A DNA stretch of 64,000 nt from Trebonia sp963774945. GTDB taxonomy: Bacteria > Actinomycetota > Actinomycetes > Streptosporangiales > Streptosporangiaceae. The notes beneath the pieces were generated by a model. The model was not told where the DNA came from and did no database searches. It was given only the letters and a program-made list of their open reading frames with translations. The number at the start of each line of letters is the position of its first letter. Position 1 is the first letter of the stretch. The position numbers were made by a program, and so were the translations under genes. Shown here piece by piece: positions 54,375-63,661 of the stretch. Location: NCBI GenBank assembly GCA_963774945.1, contig CAVZHA010000010.1, forward strand, positions 124,001 through 188,000. The letters are read 5' to 3'.

Positions 54375-55915
54375 TCGCCCACCCCCCCGGCCCTTCCCAC
54401 CCCCCCGGCCCTTCCCACCCCCGCGGCCCTTCCCACCAGCGCGGCCAGGTTACGGCGCTGGATCTTGCCCGTCGGCCCCTTCGGGATTTCCGGCAGAATC
54501 GTCACCCGGGCCGGCCGCTTGAACGCGGCCAGGCGCTCCGCGCAGTAGGCGGTCAGTTCCCGCGGCGTGGCCTCGCCCCGCAGCACTATGACGACGCCCA
54601 CCTGCTCACCGTACTTCTCGTCCGGCACCGGGTAGGCCGCCGCCTCGGCGACCGCGGGATGGGCGAGCAGCACATCCTCCACCTCGTAGGGCGAGATCTT
54701 CTCGCCGGCCCGGTTGATCAGCTCCTTGACCCGGCCTACGAGGGAGAGGTAGCCATCGGCGCTGAGCTTTCCGACGTCGCCGGTGCGGAACCAGCCGTTC
54801 CTGAAGGCGGCGGCCGTGGCGACGGGATTATCAAGGTACTGGTCGACGACGGACGGGCCCCGCACCGCCACCTCACCCTCATCGCCCGGCTGCACCGGGT
54901 GCCAGCGCTCGTCAAGCGCGACGATCTCGATGCCGGTTGCCCGCCCGACCGTCCCCGGCCGGCGTTCGCCCGGCGGCAGCGGATTGGATGCCATCTGATG
55001 AGCCGCTTCGGTCATGCCGTACGCCTCGGCGAGCGGAACGCCGATCGCTTCCTCGTAGCGCCGCCACAGCACCGTGGGCAGCGGCGCCGAGCAGGAGCGG
55101 ACGAACCGGAGGAGGTGCCTTGGCGGTCCGGGCAGTTCTTGCGCCCGGGTGAGCAGTCGGGCGTGGATGGTCGGGACCGCCGTGTACCAGGTCGCGCCGT
55201 ACCGGGCGGCATCGTCCCAGAATGCGGACGGCCGGAACCGCGGCAGCAGCACCGTGCCGCCCGTGGAAAGCGTGGCCAGCACGGTCGCGACCAGACCGTG
55301 CACGTGGAACAGCGGCATGACGCACATCGTCACGTCGTCACCGGTCAGCAGATAGGTGTCCGCGACCGCAGCGGTTGACGCGACGAGGTTCCGCTGCAGG
55401 ATCGGCACGGTCTTAGGCTTGCTGGTGGTGCCGCTGGTGTGCAGCAAAAGGGCCAGCGCGTCCGGGTTGCCGACATCTTCAATCGCCTGGCCGGCCTCGC
55501 CGTCGACGTGCAGCAGGGCGTCGACCATGTCGATCACGCTCGCGGGCACGTTCGACTGGGCCGCCGCCGCGATGGCCGCGGCCGCGCCGTCGTGCAGCAG
55601 ACGCGACACGCGCAGGTCGTCGAGTTCGGCGACGAGCTCGGCCTCGCCAAGCGCCGGGTTGAGTGGCGCCGCCGCCGCGCCGCTGGCGACGACCGCGAGG
55701 AACGCCACGATCAGGGCCGGGCCGTTGGCGGCGACGAGCGCGACCCGGTCGCCTTCGCGCACGCCCAGCGTTGCCAGTCGCCCCACCGCCCGGTCGAGCG
55801 CGCGTTGCAGCGCCGCGTACGACAGCGCGGCCCCTGACTCGGGCACCACCAGGGCTGGATGGCCGTCGGACCTCGTGACGAGGCGGCGGAGGCTGGCCGG
55901 GTTGCTGGCAGTCAT
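54371..55915 (-). CDS. AMP-forming acyl-CoA synthetase (oxalyl-CoA synthetase-like)
   Basis: A 514-residue adenylate-forming enzyme. The P-loop is LLLHTSGTTSKPKTVPILQR; then MPLFHVHGLVATVL, EAYGMTEAAHQMASNP, WFRTGDVGKL and the catalytic Lys in KGPTGKIQRRNLAAL. The HTSGTTSKPK and NPLPPG patterns resemble AAE3-type oxalyl-CoA synthetases. The C-terminus ends in a repeat (GVGRAGGVGRAGGVGE) encoded by 18-bp tandem repeats at about 54376-54430. ATG 55915, with GGAGAG upstream, is 17 bp after the TPP-enzyme stop. Confidence 0.88.
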   Translation of the reverse strand: MTASNPASLRRLVTRSDGHPALVVPESGAALSYAALQRALDRAVGRLATLGVREGDRVALVAANGPALIVAFLAVVASGAAAAPLNPALGEAELVAELDDLRVSRLLHDGAAAAIAAAAQSNVPASVIDMVDALLHVDGEAGQAIEDVGNPDALALLLHTSGTTSKPKTVPILQRNLVASTAAVADTYLLTGDDVTMCVMPLFHVHGLVATVLATLSTGGTVLLPRFRPSAFWDDAARYGATWYTAVPTIHARLLTRAQELPGPPRHLLRFVRSCSAPLPTVLWRRYEEAIGVPLAEAYGMTEAAHQMASNPLPPGERRPGTVGRATGIEIVALDERWHPVQPGDEGEVAVRGPSVVDQYLDNPVATAAAFRNGWFRTGDVGKLSADGYLSLVGRVKELINRAGEKISPYEVEDVLLAHPAVAEAAAYPVPDEKYGEQVGVVIVLRGEATPRELTAYCAERLAAFKRPARVTILPEIPKGPTGKIQRRNLAALVGRAAGVGRAGGVGRAGGVGE

Positions 55916-55932
55916 GTTCAGCTTCTCTCCAC

Positions 55933-57573
55933 TCACACGCCGGTCGTGGTCCGGGGGTAGGCGGCCGCGACGTCGGTGATCACGTTGATCAGGTAGGGGA
56001 CGCCGGAGGCGAAGGCGCGGCGCAGCGCCGGGGCGATTTCGCCTGGCGCCGTAACCTGCTCGCCGGCGCCGCCCAGGGCGCGCACCACCTCGTCGTAGCG
56101 GGTGCCGGGGCGCAGGTCGGCTGCCACGTCGTAGCCGTACACGGCCCGCATCGGCTCCTTCTCCAGGCCCCAGGCCGAGTTGTTGCCGACGATCATGACC
56201 ACGGGCAGGTTGTGGCGGACGAGGGTGTCGGCGTCCATCAGCGACAGGCCGGCCGCGCCGTCGCCCAGCATCAGCGCGATCTGCGACGACGGGTGGGCCA
56301 GGCGGGCCGCGAGCGCGTAGCCGAGGCCGGTTCCCAGGCAGCCGTAGGGGCCGGGGTCGAGCCAGCGGCCGGGGAACGTCGGCTCGACGACGCGGCCGGC
56401 GAAGGACACGAAGTCGCCGCCGTCGCCGATGACGACCGCGTCGTCGTCCAGTTGGCGCAGCAGCTCGCCGTAGACGCGCATCGGGTGGATGGGGGAGGCA
56501 TCGCTCTGCAGCAGGGGGGCGTCGTCGGCGGCGGCGGCGCGGGCGGTGCCGCGCAGGCTCGCCAGCCACTCCATGTCGCCGACGGGGCGGCCGCCGCACG
56601 CGTCGGTGAGGGCCGTGAAGAACAGGGACAGGTCACCGGCGGCGGATGCCGCCAGCGGGCTGTGGGTCGCGATGCCGTCGGGGGAGTCGGCGACGTGGAC
56701 CACCGCGGCGGGCGCGTCCTTCGGACCGAACGAGCCGTAGCGCAGCCGGAAGTCCAGCGGCACCCCAACCACGATCACGACGTCGGCCTGGGCGAACGCC
56801 ATCGAGCGGGCCCGGCTGACCAGCAGTGAGTGGCCGCCGGGGAGCACGCCGCGCGCCTGGCCGTTGGCGATCACCGGAAGCCGCAGCGCCTCCGCGCACA
56901 AGCGGGCGGCCGTTTCCGCGCCGCCCAGCCAGACGTCCGAGCCGAGCACGAGAACGGGGCGGTGCGCCTCCGCCAGCAGCGAGGCGATCCTGGCCACGTC
57001 CTCTGCGCTCGGCTGGACCGGCGCGAACAGGTCACTGTCGGGGGAGTCGACGGTCGCCTCGCCGTAGATGGCCTCGAGCGGGAAGTCGACGAACACCGGG
57101 CCCCGGTGCGGGGTCGTGGCCAGGCGGAACGCCTCGTCGACGCTGGCGGCGACGCCCGCCGCGGCGTGCTCAGTCCACGCGCGCTTGGTGACCGGGGCGA
57201 GCAGCGGCACGTGGTCCAGCTCCTGCAGGGCGCCCTTGCCCCACAGGTAGTCGGGGGCCCGCCCGCCCAGCACGACCAGCGGCGCGCCGTTGAACCAGGC
57301 GCCGGTCACCGCGCTGACGCTGTTGGTGACCCCGGGCCCGGCGGTGACCACCGCCAGCCCGGGCGTCCTGGTCAGCCGCGCGGTGGCCTCGGCCGCGAAC
57401 ACGGCGGTCTGCTCGTGCCGCACGTCGACCAGCCGCAGCGGCGGGTCGGCCTTGACCGCGCCGTCGTAGAGCGGGAACACGTGCCCCCCGGAGAGGGTGA
57501 ACATCGTCGTCACGCCGTACCGCTGCGCGACCGCGACGGCGTGCGCGCCCGCGTGCCCGGAAAGAGAGGTCAC
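55933..57573 (-). CDS. Thiamine-pyrophosphate enzyme (acetolactate synthase / 2-hydroxyacyl-CoA lyase-like)
   Basis: A 546-residue protein with the three ThDP-enzyme domains: PYR domain with the catalytic Glu in DVRHEQTAVFAAEATARLT, a central domain, and the PP domain (MLGDGAAGLSLMDADTLVRH, then VGNNSAWG as the Mg-ThDP motif). GTG 57573 matches the family start. Followed by an acyl-CoA ligase it resembles oxalyl-CoA decarboxylase or 2-hydroxyacyl-CoA lyase gene sets; the exact substrate is not readable from sequence. Confidence 0.87.
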   Translation of the reverse strand: MTSLSGHAGAHAVAVAQRYGVTTMFTLSGGHVFPLYDGAVKADPPLRLVDVRHEQTAVFAAEATARLTRTPGLAVVTAGPGVTNSVSAVTGAWFNGAPLVVLGGRAPDYLWGKGALQELDHVPLLAPVTKRAWTEHAAAGVAASVDEAFRLATTPHRGPVFVDFPLEAIYGEATVDSPDSDLFAPVQPSAEDVARIASLLAEAHRPVLVLGSDVWLGGAETAARLCAEALRLPVIANGQARGVLPGGHSLLVSRARSMAFAQADVVIVVGVPLDFRLRYGSFGPKDAPAAVVHVADSPDGIATHSPLAASAAGDLSLFFTALTDACGGRPVGDMEWLASLRGTARAAAADDAPLLQSDASPIHPMRVYGELLRQLDDDAVVIGDGGDFVSFAGRVVEPTFPGRWLDPGPYGCLGTGLGYALAARLAHPSSQIALMLGDGAAGLSLMDADTLVRHNLPVVMIVGNNSAWGLEKEPMRAVYGYDVAADLRPGTRYDEVVRALGGAGEQVTAPGEIAPALRRAFASGVPYLINVITDVAAAYPRTTTGV

Positions 57574-57619
57574 CCGCCCGACGTTACCGCCGCGTAGGGA
57601 ATTTGGGGAGGGTGCGAGT

Positions 57620-57687
57620 CGAAGCAACGGGCCGTTCGGGATAAAAGGCTTTTAAAGCATTTGTTCGAACGGTCCGTTGCTTCGCCT
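57620..57687. repeat. Intergenic stem-loop repeat, copy B
   Basis: 19-bp arms at 57620-57638 and 57666-57684 (right arm CGAACGGTCCGTTGCTTCG), with a single G/T mismatch, enclose an AT-rich core with the inner hairpin GCTTT/AAAGC. It shares a 23-bp and a 12-bp block with copy A at 28015-28071. Located between the symporter and TPP-enzyme genes, it may act as a terminator or mRNA stabiliser. Confidence 0.7.
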
Positions 57688-57694
57688 AAGCCCT

Positions 57695-59329
57695 CTAGCG
57701 CGCCCCCAGCCCGGCCGGCACCGGAGCGGGTGCCTGCTCCGGGTCGGCGGTGTACTGGTGCGGGAGGGTCTCGTCGGTGCCCTCGGGAGCCCTGGCGGCC
57801 CTGAGGATGGGCGTCAGGACGACCGCTATCACGATGTTGATGATGATCGCGGTGATGCCGATGTAGATGCTGTGCCCGAACACGATGTCCGACGACCCAG
57901 CCCAGTGCGAGGTGGTCGGGGTCTTGACGTTGTACGCGGCGAGCGTGCCGTAGATCATGCCGGCCAGCCAGCCGGTGAGCAGCGCCCAGCGGTGGAACCA
58001 TCGCGTGTACAGGCCGCCGACCAGCATCGGGAAGATCTGCAGTATCCAGACGCCGCCGAGCAGCTGCAGGTTGATCGAGAACGTGTGCGGCAGTTCGACC
58101 GCGAACACCAGCGCGCCGAACTTGACCACCAGCGACGCCCACTGCGACATCCGCGTCTCCAGGGCCGGGCTCGCGTCCGGCTTGAAGAACTCCTTGAAGA
58201 TGTTGCGGGTGAACAGGTTCGCGGCGCCGATGGCCATGATCGCGGCCGGCACCAGGGCGCCGATGATGATGCCGGCGAAGGCGATGCCGGTGAACCAGCT
58301 CGGGAACATGTGCTGGAACAGGTACGGCACCGCGAGCTGCGGGTTGCCCGCCTTCTTGACGTTCGCCGCCGTGACCGGATCGGCGACCGCCATGTAGCCG
58401 AACAGCGCGATCAGGCCGAGCAGGACCGCGTAGGTGGGCAGCAGCGACATGTTCCGCTTGATGATGCCGCGCCCTTTCGCGGCCAGGGTGCCGGTGATGA
58501 TGTGGGGATACACGAACAGCGCCATGGCGGAGCCGAGCGCCAGCGTGGCGAAGTCGAACTGGGTGCTGCCGGTGGACTTGGTGGTGGGGATGAAGGTGCC
58601 GTTGGGCGCCTTCGTCGCCGGGTTGATCGCCGCGAAGTGCGCCTGGGACGCGCCGAAGATATGCCCCCAGCCGCCGAGCCTGGTCGGGATGTAGAAGACC
58701 GCCACGAGGACGAAGACGTAGATGAGCGTGTCCTTGATGAACGCGATCGCGGCCGGCGCGCGTAGCCCGGAGACGTAGGTGAAGACGGCGAGCACGACGA
58801 ACGCGATGAACAGCGGCAGGTCCTTGACGTAGGTGTTGGTGGAGCTGGCGTTGACCCCCATGACGGTGAGCACCGCCTGGATGCCGACCAGCTGCAGGGC
58901 GATATACGGCATCAGGGCCAGGATGCCGGTGAAGGCCATGGCCAGCGCCAGCCCGCGTGAGCCGTACCTGCCCCTGATGAAGTCGCCCGGCGTGACGTAG
59001 CCGTGCACCCGGGAGACCGACCACAGCCTGGGCAGGAAGATGAACGCGATCGGGTACGCCAGGATCGTGTACGAGACCGCGAAGAAGCCGATCGAGCCCG
59101 AGCCGAACACCAGCGCCGGCACGGCGATGAACGTGTAGGCGGTGTACAGGTCGCCGCCGAGCAGGAACCACGTGATGAACGTGCCGAACCCGCGGCCCGC
59201 CAGTCCCCACTCGTTCAGGTGCGCCATCACCTCCGGGCGGCGCCAGCGGGCGGCGAGGAAGCCGACCACGGTGACGAGGAGGAAGAGGACGAGGACGATC
59301 GTGAATACGACGGTGTTGACGTTGCTCAT
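57695..59329 (-). CDS. Sodium:solute symporter (SSS family, monocarboxylate-type)
   Basis: A 544-residue transporter with about 13 helices. Segments: WGLAGRGFGTFITWFLLGGD, TAYTFIAVPALVFGSGSIGF, VHGYVTPGDFIRGRYGSRGL and AIMAIGAANLFTRNIFKEFF. Similar transporters (MctP type) import pyruvate, lactate or other short acids with Na+. Its ATG overlaps the stop of the DUF3311 gene, a pairing characteristic of these carriers. The TPP enzyme and CoA ligase downstream probably metabolise the imported acid. Confidence 0.9.
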   Translation of the reverse strand: MSNVNTVVFTIVLVLFLLVTVVGFLAARWRRPEVMAHLNEWGLAGRGFGTFITWFLLGGDLYTAYTFIAVPALVFGSGSIGFFAVSYTILAYPIAFIFLPRLWSVSRVHGYVTPGDFIRGRYGSRGLALAMAFTGILALMPYIALQLVGIQAVLTVMGVNASSTNTYVKDLPLFIAFVVLAVFTYVSGLRAPAAIAFIKDTLIYVFVLVAVFYIPTRLGGWGHIFGASQAHFAAINPATKAPNGTFIPTTKSTGSTQFDFATLALGSAMALFVYPHIITGTLAAKGRGIIKRNMSLLPTYAVLLGLIALFGYMAVADPVTAANVKKAGNPQLAVPYLFQHMFPSWFTGIAFAGIIIGALVPAAIMAIGAANLFTRNIFKEFFKPDASPALETRMSQWASLVVKFGALVFAVELPHTFSINLQLLGGVWILQIFPMLVGGLYTRWFHRWALLTGWLAGMIYGTLAAYNVKTPTTSHWAGSSDIVFGHSIYIGITAIIINIVIAVVLTPILRAARAPEGTDETLPHQYTADPEQAPAPVPAGLGAR

Positions 59330-59646
59330 CCCGTCACCTCCGGGTCGCTGCCGATTGCCGCCGTCGGACCCTGCAGCCTGCGCTGCAAGAGGGTGACGAC
59401 CCAGAGCACGATCGCCACGACCGGCATGTAGGCGAGCAGGTAGAAGTAGAAGAAGGGGAAGTCGCCGATCTTCGGCGTGACACGGGCGTAGATCGGGACG
59501 ATCAGCGTGCCGCAGATCGCCGCGGCAAGGAGCAGGCCGATGACGGCCGAAGTGACTGGATGGGCGGCTACTGGGTTCTTCGCCGCTGTGATGTCGGGAT
59601 CTTGCGGGCCTCTTGGGGCGCTGGGGGTTGCGTCGGGCAGAGTCAT
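59326..59646 (-). CDS. DUF3311 small membrane protein (symporter partner)
   Basis: A 106-residue protein: Pro-rich N-terminus and two membrane helices (AVIGLLLAAAICGTLIVPIY and FYFYLLAYMPVVAIVLWVVT) joined by a short loop. DUF3311 proteins are typically encoded just before SSS symporters and are thought to be accessory subunits. It overlaps the symporter start by ATGA. ATG 59646. Confidence 0.87.
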   Translation of the reverse strand: MTLPDATPSAPRGPQDPDITAAKNPVAAHPVTSAVIGLLLAAAICGTLIVPIYARVTPKIGDFPFFYFYLLAYMPVVAIVLWVVTLLQRRLQGPTAAIGSDPEVTG

Positions 59647-59736
59647 CTGATCCTCTCGGCGTTCTCGCACGGGCGGATGTGACAGAGGTCACGTAGTCAC
59701 CACTATGTTGCGCCCCGTTAGATGATCAGGCAACGC

Positions 59737-60573
59737 CTAAATGAGACAAATGTGATCGTTGGCGGTGACCGACTCTGTGGACCTGCGCCGAGCGGTCAGC
59801 GCGAGCCGCCGGGACCGAGACCGAGACCGAGGCCGAGGGCCGAGACCGCCGAGGCTGCGGCCGAGACCGTGCAGCGCGGCAGCGCGGAACGTCTCGCGCG
59901 GCAGCGCGCCGCTGCCCTCCGCCAGCAGGCCGGCCAGCGGGCCGCCCGCGACGGTCTCCAGGTCGGCCAGGTTCTCCCGCGCGGCCAGGTCAGGCTCGCG
60001 CGGCCAGGAGCCGATCACCAGCCCGGCGAGCCTCAGCTTCCGCGCCGCGATGGCCTCGAGGGTGAGGGCGGTGTGGTTGAGGGTGCCGAGTCCCGCGGCG
60101 GTGACCACGAGCACGGGTGCGCCCAGCATGGCGGCGAGATCGGCGAGGGTGGCGCCGGCCGCGTTGTAGCGGACCAGCAGGCCGCCCGCCCCCTCGACCA
60201 GGACCAGGTCGCGGGAGCCCGCGAGCTTGCCGATGTACTCGGCCGCGTGGGCCAGGTCGAGCGGCGGCAGGCCGCTGACGCGGGCGGCCGCCTCGGGCGA
60301 GAGCGGGTCGGGGAACCTGGCCAGCTCGTGGGTGTCGGCCACGCCGGACAGCCGCTCGATCGTCTCGGCGTCGGGGACGTCGGAGCCGGGGCCGGGGTGG
60401 ACGCCGGTCTGGGCCGGCTTGACGATCGCGACCCGGTCACCGCGTGCGTGCGCGAGGGCGGCGATCGCGGCGGTGACCACCGTCTTCCCGATGCCGGTGC
60501 CGGTGCCGGTGATGACGAGGACGCCGCGCGGGGCCGTCTCGCGCGCTGCGGGCCCGGCGGTCTGGTGATCCAT
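59737..60573 (-). CDS. bioD: Dethiobiotin synthetase
   Basis: A 278-residue P-loop enzyme closing the ureido ring of dethiobiotin. Walker A is ITGTGTGIGKTVV (residues 21-33); then VAIVKPAQTGV and LVEGAGGLLVRY. The last 40 residues are an unusual Arg/Ser-rich extension (GPRPRSRSRSRR) encoded by short GGCCGA/GACCGA repeats; the family normally ends earlier. No other bio gene is in the window. Confidence 0.88.
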   Translation of the reverse strand: MDHQTAGPAARETAPRGVLVITGTGTGIGKTVVTAAIAALAHARGDRVAIVKPAQTGVHPGPGSDVPDAETIERLSGVADTHELARFPDPLSPEAAARVSGLPPLDLAHAAEYIGKLAGSRDLVLVEGAGGLLVRYNAAGATLADLAAMLGAPVLVVTAAGLGTLNHTALTLEAIAARKLRLAGLVIGSWPREPDLAARENLADLETVAGGPLAGLLAEGSGALPRETFRAAALHGLGRSLGGLGPRPRSRSRSRRLALTARRRSTESVTANDHICLI

Positions 60574-60595
60574 AGAGCCCTAGAGGTTACCCCAG

Positions 60596-61390
60596 CTACT
60601 GCCCGGAGCCGCGGCGCAGCCGGGTGATGAACTTGTACCGGTCGCCCCGGTACCACGACTGCGCCCACTCCACCGGCTGCCCGGTGGTGTCGATCGCGTG
60701 CCGCGACAGCAGCAGCAGCGGGATTCCCGCGTCCACGCCGAGCAGGTTGGCGTCGTGCGGGTCGGCCAGGATGGTCTCGATCGTCTCCTCCGCCTCGGCC
60801 AGCTGGATGCCGTACCCGGTGCGCAGCGTCTCGTACAGCGAGGCGTGCCGCTCGAGCTGCCTGCGCAGCCCGGGGAACCGGCGCGCGGGCAGGTGCGAGG
60901 TGTCGATCGACATCGGCTCGCCGTCGGCCAGCCTGAGCCGGTGCACCCGCAGCAGCCGGCCGCCCGGTCGCACCGCCAGCAGCGTCGCCAGCTCCTCGTC
61001 GGCGGTGACGTAGCCGATGTCCAGGATCTTGGTCTGCGGGTGGAGGCCGTGCTGGCGCATGCCCTCGGTGTAGCTCGCGAGCTCGAGCGCCTGGGCCACC
61101 TTCGGCTTGGCGACGAACGTGCCCTTGCCCTGCATTCGCAGCAGGCGCCCCTCGATGACCAGTTCGGCCAGCGCCTGCCGGACCGTCGTCCTCGACGTCC
61201 CGTAGAGCCGGGCGAGCTCGCGTTCCGGCGGCACCGGGCTGCCGGGCGCCATCGCCGCCGTGAAGTCGAGCAGATGCTTCTTGACCTGGTAGTACTTGGG
61301 CAGCCGGAGCAGGGCAGGCGAGGCGTCGAGGCTCCCCAACGGGCTAGGGGTGCTATCGGTGTCTTCGGCCGGCATCGGGAACGCGGTCAT
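60596..61390 (-). CDS. dasR: GntR/HutC regulator of DasR type
   Basis: A 264-residue regulator. N-terminal winged helix: YYQVKKHLLDF, VPPERELARLYGTSRTTVRQ, MQGKGTFVAKPKVAQALELA; the C-terminal UTRA domain contains LDIGYVTADEELATLL, HRLRLADGEPMSIDTSHLPA and WYRGDRYKFITRL. The match along its length to DasR, the GlcNAc-6-phosphate-responsive regulator of chitin/GlcNAc use and antibiotic production in Streptomyces, is strong from memory. ATG 61390 follows GGGAGGT. Confidence 0.85.
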   Translation of the reverse strand: MTAFPMPAEDTDSTPSPLGSLDASPALLRLPKYYQVKKHLLDFTAAMAPGSPVPPERELARLYGTSRTTVRQALAELVIEGRLLRMQGKGTFVAKPKVAQALELASYTEGMRQHGLHPQTKILDIGYVTADEELATLLAVRPGGRLLRVHRLRLADGEPMSIDTSHLPARRFPGLRRQLERHASLYETLRTGYGIQLAEAEETIETILADPHDANLLGVDAGIPLLLLSRHAIDTTGQPVEWAQSWYRGDRYKFITRLRRGSGQ

Positions 61391-61504
61391 GGGTGCTACC
61401 TCCCCCGCTTTTTGCGGTATTCCGGCCATGATGACAGTGTTCTCGCACTTCGGCCAGTAGACGGGAGGCCAGGCTACCCGCTGCGCGCATGTCATTATGG
61501 GAGC

Positions 61505-63013
61505 GTGCCGACACTCACCGACCTTGCCAGGAACCTGACCAGCCTGTCCGGGCCAGACCTAGAGTGGCTCCATTCCCTCGTATCGGACTGGCAACTCCTC
61601 GCCGATTTGTCGTTTGCGGACCTGATCTTGTGGGTGCCCCAGCGCGGGCCCGAGGACGCGGTCAGCCCGGGCTGGGTGGCGGTCGCGCAGATGCGCCCGA
61701 CGACGGGGCCGACGTCGTCCCCCGATGACGTGGTCGGGACCGTGGTCGGCCCGGGCGAGCGCCCGGTCCTCGACACCGCGCGCCGCGAGCGCCGCATCCA
61801 CCGCGAGAGCGACCCCGACTGGACCTCCGGCGTCCCCGTGCGGGCCGAGGCGATCCCGGTGACCAGGGACGACCGGGTAATCGCGGTCATCGAGCGGTCG
61901 ACCAACCTGAACGGCGCGCGCACGCCGAGCCGGCTCGAGCTGACGTACCTGGCCGGCGCCGACGATCTGGCCCGGATGGTGTCGGAGGGCACCTTCCCCT
62001 ATCCGGGGCAGGACAGCACGCTCGTCCGCTCGCCGCGGGTGGGGGACGGCATGCTCCGGCTCGACACCGCGGGCCGGGTCACCTTCGTCAGCCCGAACGC
62101 GCAGTCCGCCTACCGCAGGCTCGGGCTCGCGGCCGACCTCATGGGGGAGGAGCTCGGCGCCGCCACCGCGCAGCTGACCGCGTCGGGCAAGCCCGTCGAC
62201 GAGGGGCTGATGCCGGTCGCCAGGGGCCGGGTGCCGCGCGAGACCGAGATCGACGTCAACGGCACGGTGGTGCAGCTGCGCTCGATCCCGCTCGTGGTCG
62301 GCGGCCAGCGCACCGGCGCGCTCGTCCTGGTCAGGGACGTGACCGAGCTGCGTCGCCGGGAACGGGAGCTGCTGACCAAGGAAGCGACGATCAGGGAGAT
62401 CCACCACCGGGTCAAGAACAACCTGCAGACGGTCGCGGCGCTGCTGCGGCTGCAGGCCAGGCGGCTGCAGGCGCCCGAGGCGCGGGCCGCGCTCGAGGAG
62501 GCGGTGCGGCGGGTGGGGTCGATCGCGATCGTGCACGAGACGCTGTCGCACGCGCCGGAGGAGATCGTGGACTTCGACGGCATCGCCGACCGGGTCGCGA
62601 TGATGGCGGGCGAGGTGTCCTCGCCCGAGGTGCGGGTGACGCCGAAGATCACCGGCCAGTTCGGGATGCTTCCGTCGGTCGTGGCGACGCCGCTGGCGAT
62701 GGTTCTGACCGAGTTGCTGCAGAACGCCCTGCAGCACGGCTTCGGGGCCTCGTCGCGGTCGGCCGACGGGATGATCGAGGTGGTCGCCGCGCGTGCGCCT
62801 GAGCAGCTCACCGTCACGGTAACCGACAGCGGCGCGGGGCTGCCGCCAGGGTTCGACCTGGAGAACACCACCAGCCTCGGCCTGCAGATCGTCAGGACGC
62901 TGGTGGAGGGGGAGCTTGGCGGCCGGCTGATCCTGGCCGACCGGCCGGGCGGCGGCACCGTGGCGACGATCGACCTGCCCGTCCGCTACGAGCCGATGCC
63001 CCGCCCGTCATAA
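61505..63013 (+). CDS. PdtaS-like cytosolic sensor histidine kinase
   Basis: A 502-residue soluble kinase: N-terminal GAF-like domain (about 1-165), PAS domain (about 185-300: MLRLDTAGRVTFVSPNAQSA), HisKA_2 dimerisation with the phospho-acceptor His in EIHHRVKNNLQTVAALLRLQ, and an HATPase_c domain (ELLQNALQHGF, DSGAGLPPGF, TSLGLQIVRTLV, GGTVATIDLPV). This is the PdtaS type that phosphorylates an ANTAR-domain RNA-binding regulator, not encoded here. GTG start 61505. Confidence 0.9.
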   Translation: MPTLTDLARNLTSLSGPDLEWLHSLVSDWQLLADLSFADLILWVPQRGPEDAVSPGWVAVAQMRPTTGPTSSPDDVVGTVVGPGERPVLDTARRERRIHRESDPDWTSGVPVRAEAIPVTRDDRVIAVIERSTNLNGARTPSRLELTYLAGADDLARMVSEGTFPYPGQDSTLVRSPRVGDGMLRLDTAGRVTFVSPNAQSAYRRLGLAADLMGEELGAATAQLTASGKPVDEGLMPVARGRVPRETEIDVNGTVVQLRSIPLVVGGQRTGALVLVRDVTELRRRERELLTKEATIREIHHRVKNNLQTVAALLRLQARRLQAPEARAALEEAVRRVGSIAIVHETLSHAPEEIVDFDGIADRVAMMAGEVSSPEVRVTPKITGQFGMLPSVVATPLAMVLTELLQNALQHGFGASSRSADGMIEVVAARAPEQLTVTVTDSGAGLPPGFDLENTTSLGLQIVRTLVEGELGGRLILADRPGGGTVATIDLPVRYEPMPRPS

Positions 63014-63071
63014 GGACGGGGGGCGTGGCCCCGGCGGCCGGGTGACCGCAGCCTGGTGCTTGGCGCCCGGC

Positions 63072-63326
63072 TCAGACGGCTGCGCGAGCGCGGAGCCGAA
63101 CGGTGCGGCGCTTGAGCGCCCGTCGCTCGTCCTCGCTCAGACCGCCCCATACGCCGGCGTCCTGGCCGCTGTCAATGGCCCAGCGCAGGCAGTCGTCAAG
63201 CACGCTGCACCGTCGGCAGACCTGCTTGGCCTCTTCGATCTGCACAAGCGCAGGGCCGCTGTTTCCGATCGGGAAGAAGAGCTCGGGATCTGCCTCGCGA
63301 CAGGCGGCGATGTTGCGCCAGTCCAT
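63072..63326 (-). CDS. WhiB-family regulator (WblE/WhiB1-like)
   Basis: An 84-residue iron-sulfur regulator. The four cluster cysteines are seen in AACREADPELFF, QVCRRCSVLDDCLRWA, followed by the GVWGG turn and a basic C-terminal tail (RRALKRRTVRLRARAAV). ATG 63326 has GAAGGAG upstream; the upstream extension of the frame is shadow. Its length and sequence match the essential WhiB1/WblE group that binds SigA region 4. Convergent with the sensor kinase. Confidence 0.93.
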   Translation of the reverse strand: MDWRNIAACREADPELFFPIGNSGPALVQIEEAKQVCRRCSVLDDCLRWAIDSGQDAGVWGGLSEDERRALKRRTVRLRARAAV

Positions 63327-63661
63327 GATGTCCACTCCTTCTCGGCGTAGCGGCTGGTCTTCGGTGGCCGCCGCTCGCCACATCGTGCTTGTGAAGTATT
63401 TCACGAGCCAGGTCATATGACGGGAATGCTGTCTTATTCCCGTTCTTTGGTGGTGCCAATGTGACCGCATCCGGGCATCTGGTAGAGCCCGGCTGCGCTC
63501 CGGAGGGTGACCTACCCACGTCCGTTAACGTCCGAACACATCGGGTGGTGTCGCCCCAGGCACCGGATCTAGCCTCTCAACCGGGCAGAGCCAGCGCAAG
63601 AGGGCACGGCACACCAGTCTGACGAATTTGATGTCAGATCTATCACAGTAAGAGAGTTACG
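63327..63661. other. whiB upstream region, no gene
   Basis: About 335 bp that are AT-richer than average, with no convincing ORF. It should contain the whiB promoter on the minus strand. Confidence 0.4.
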
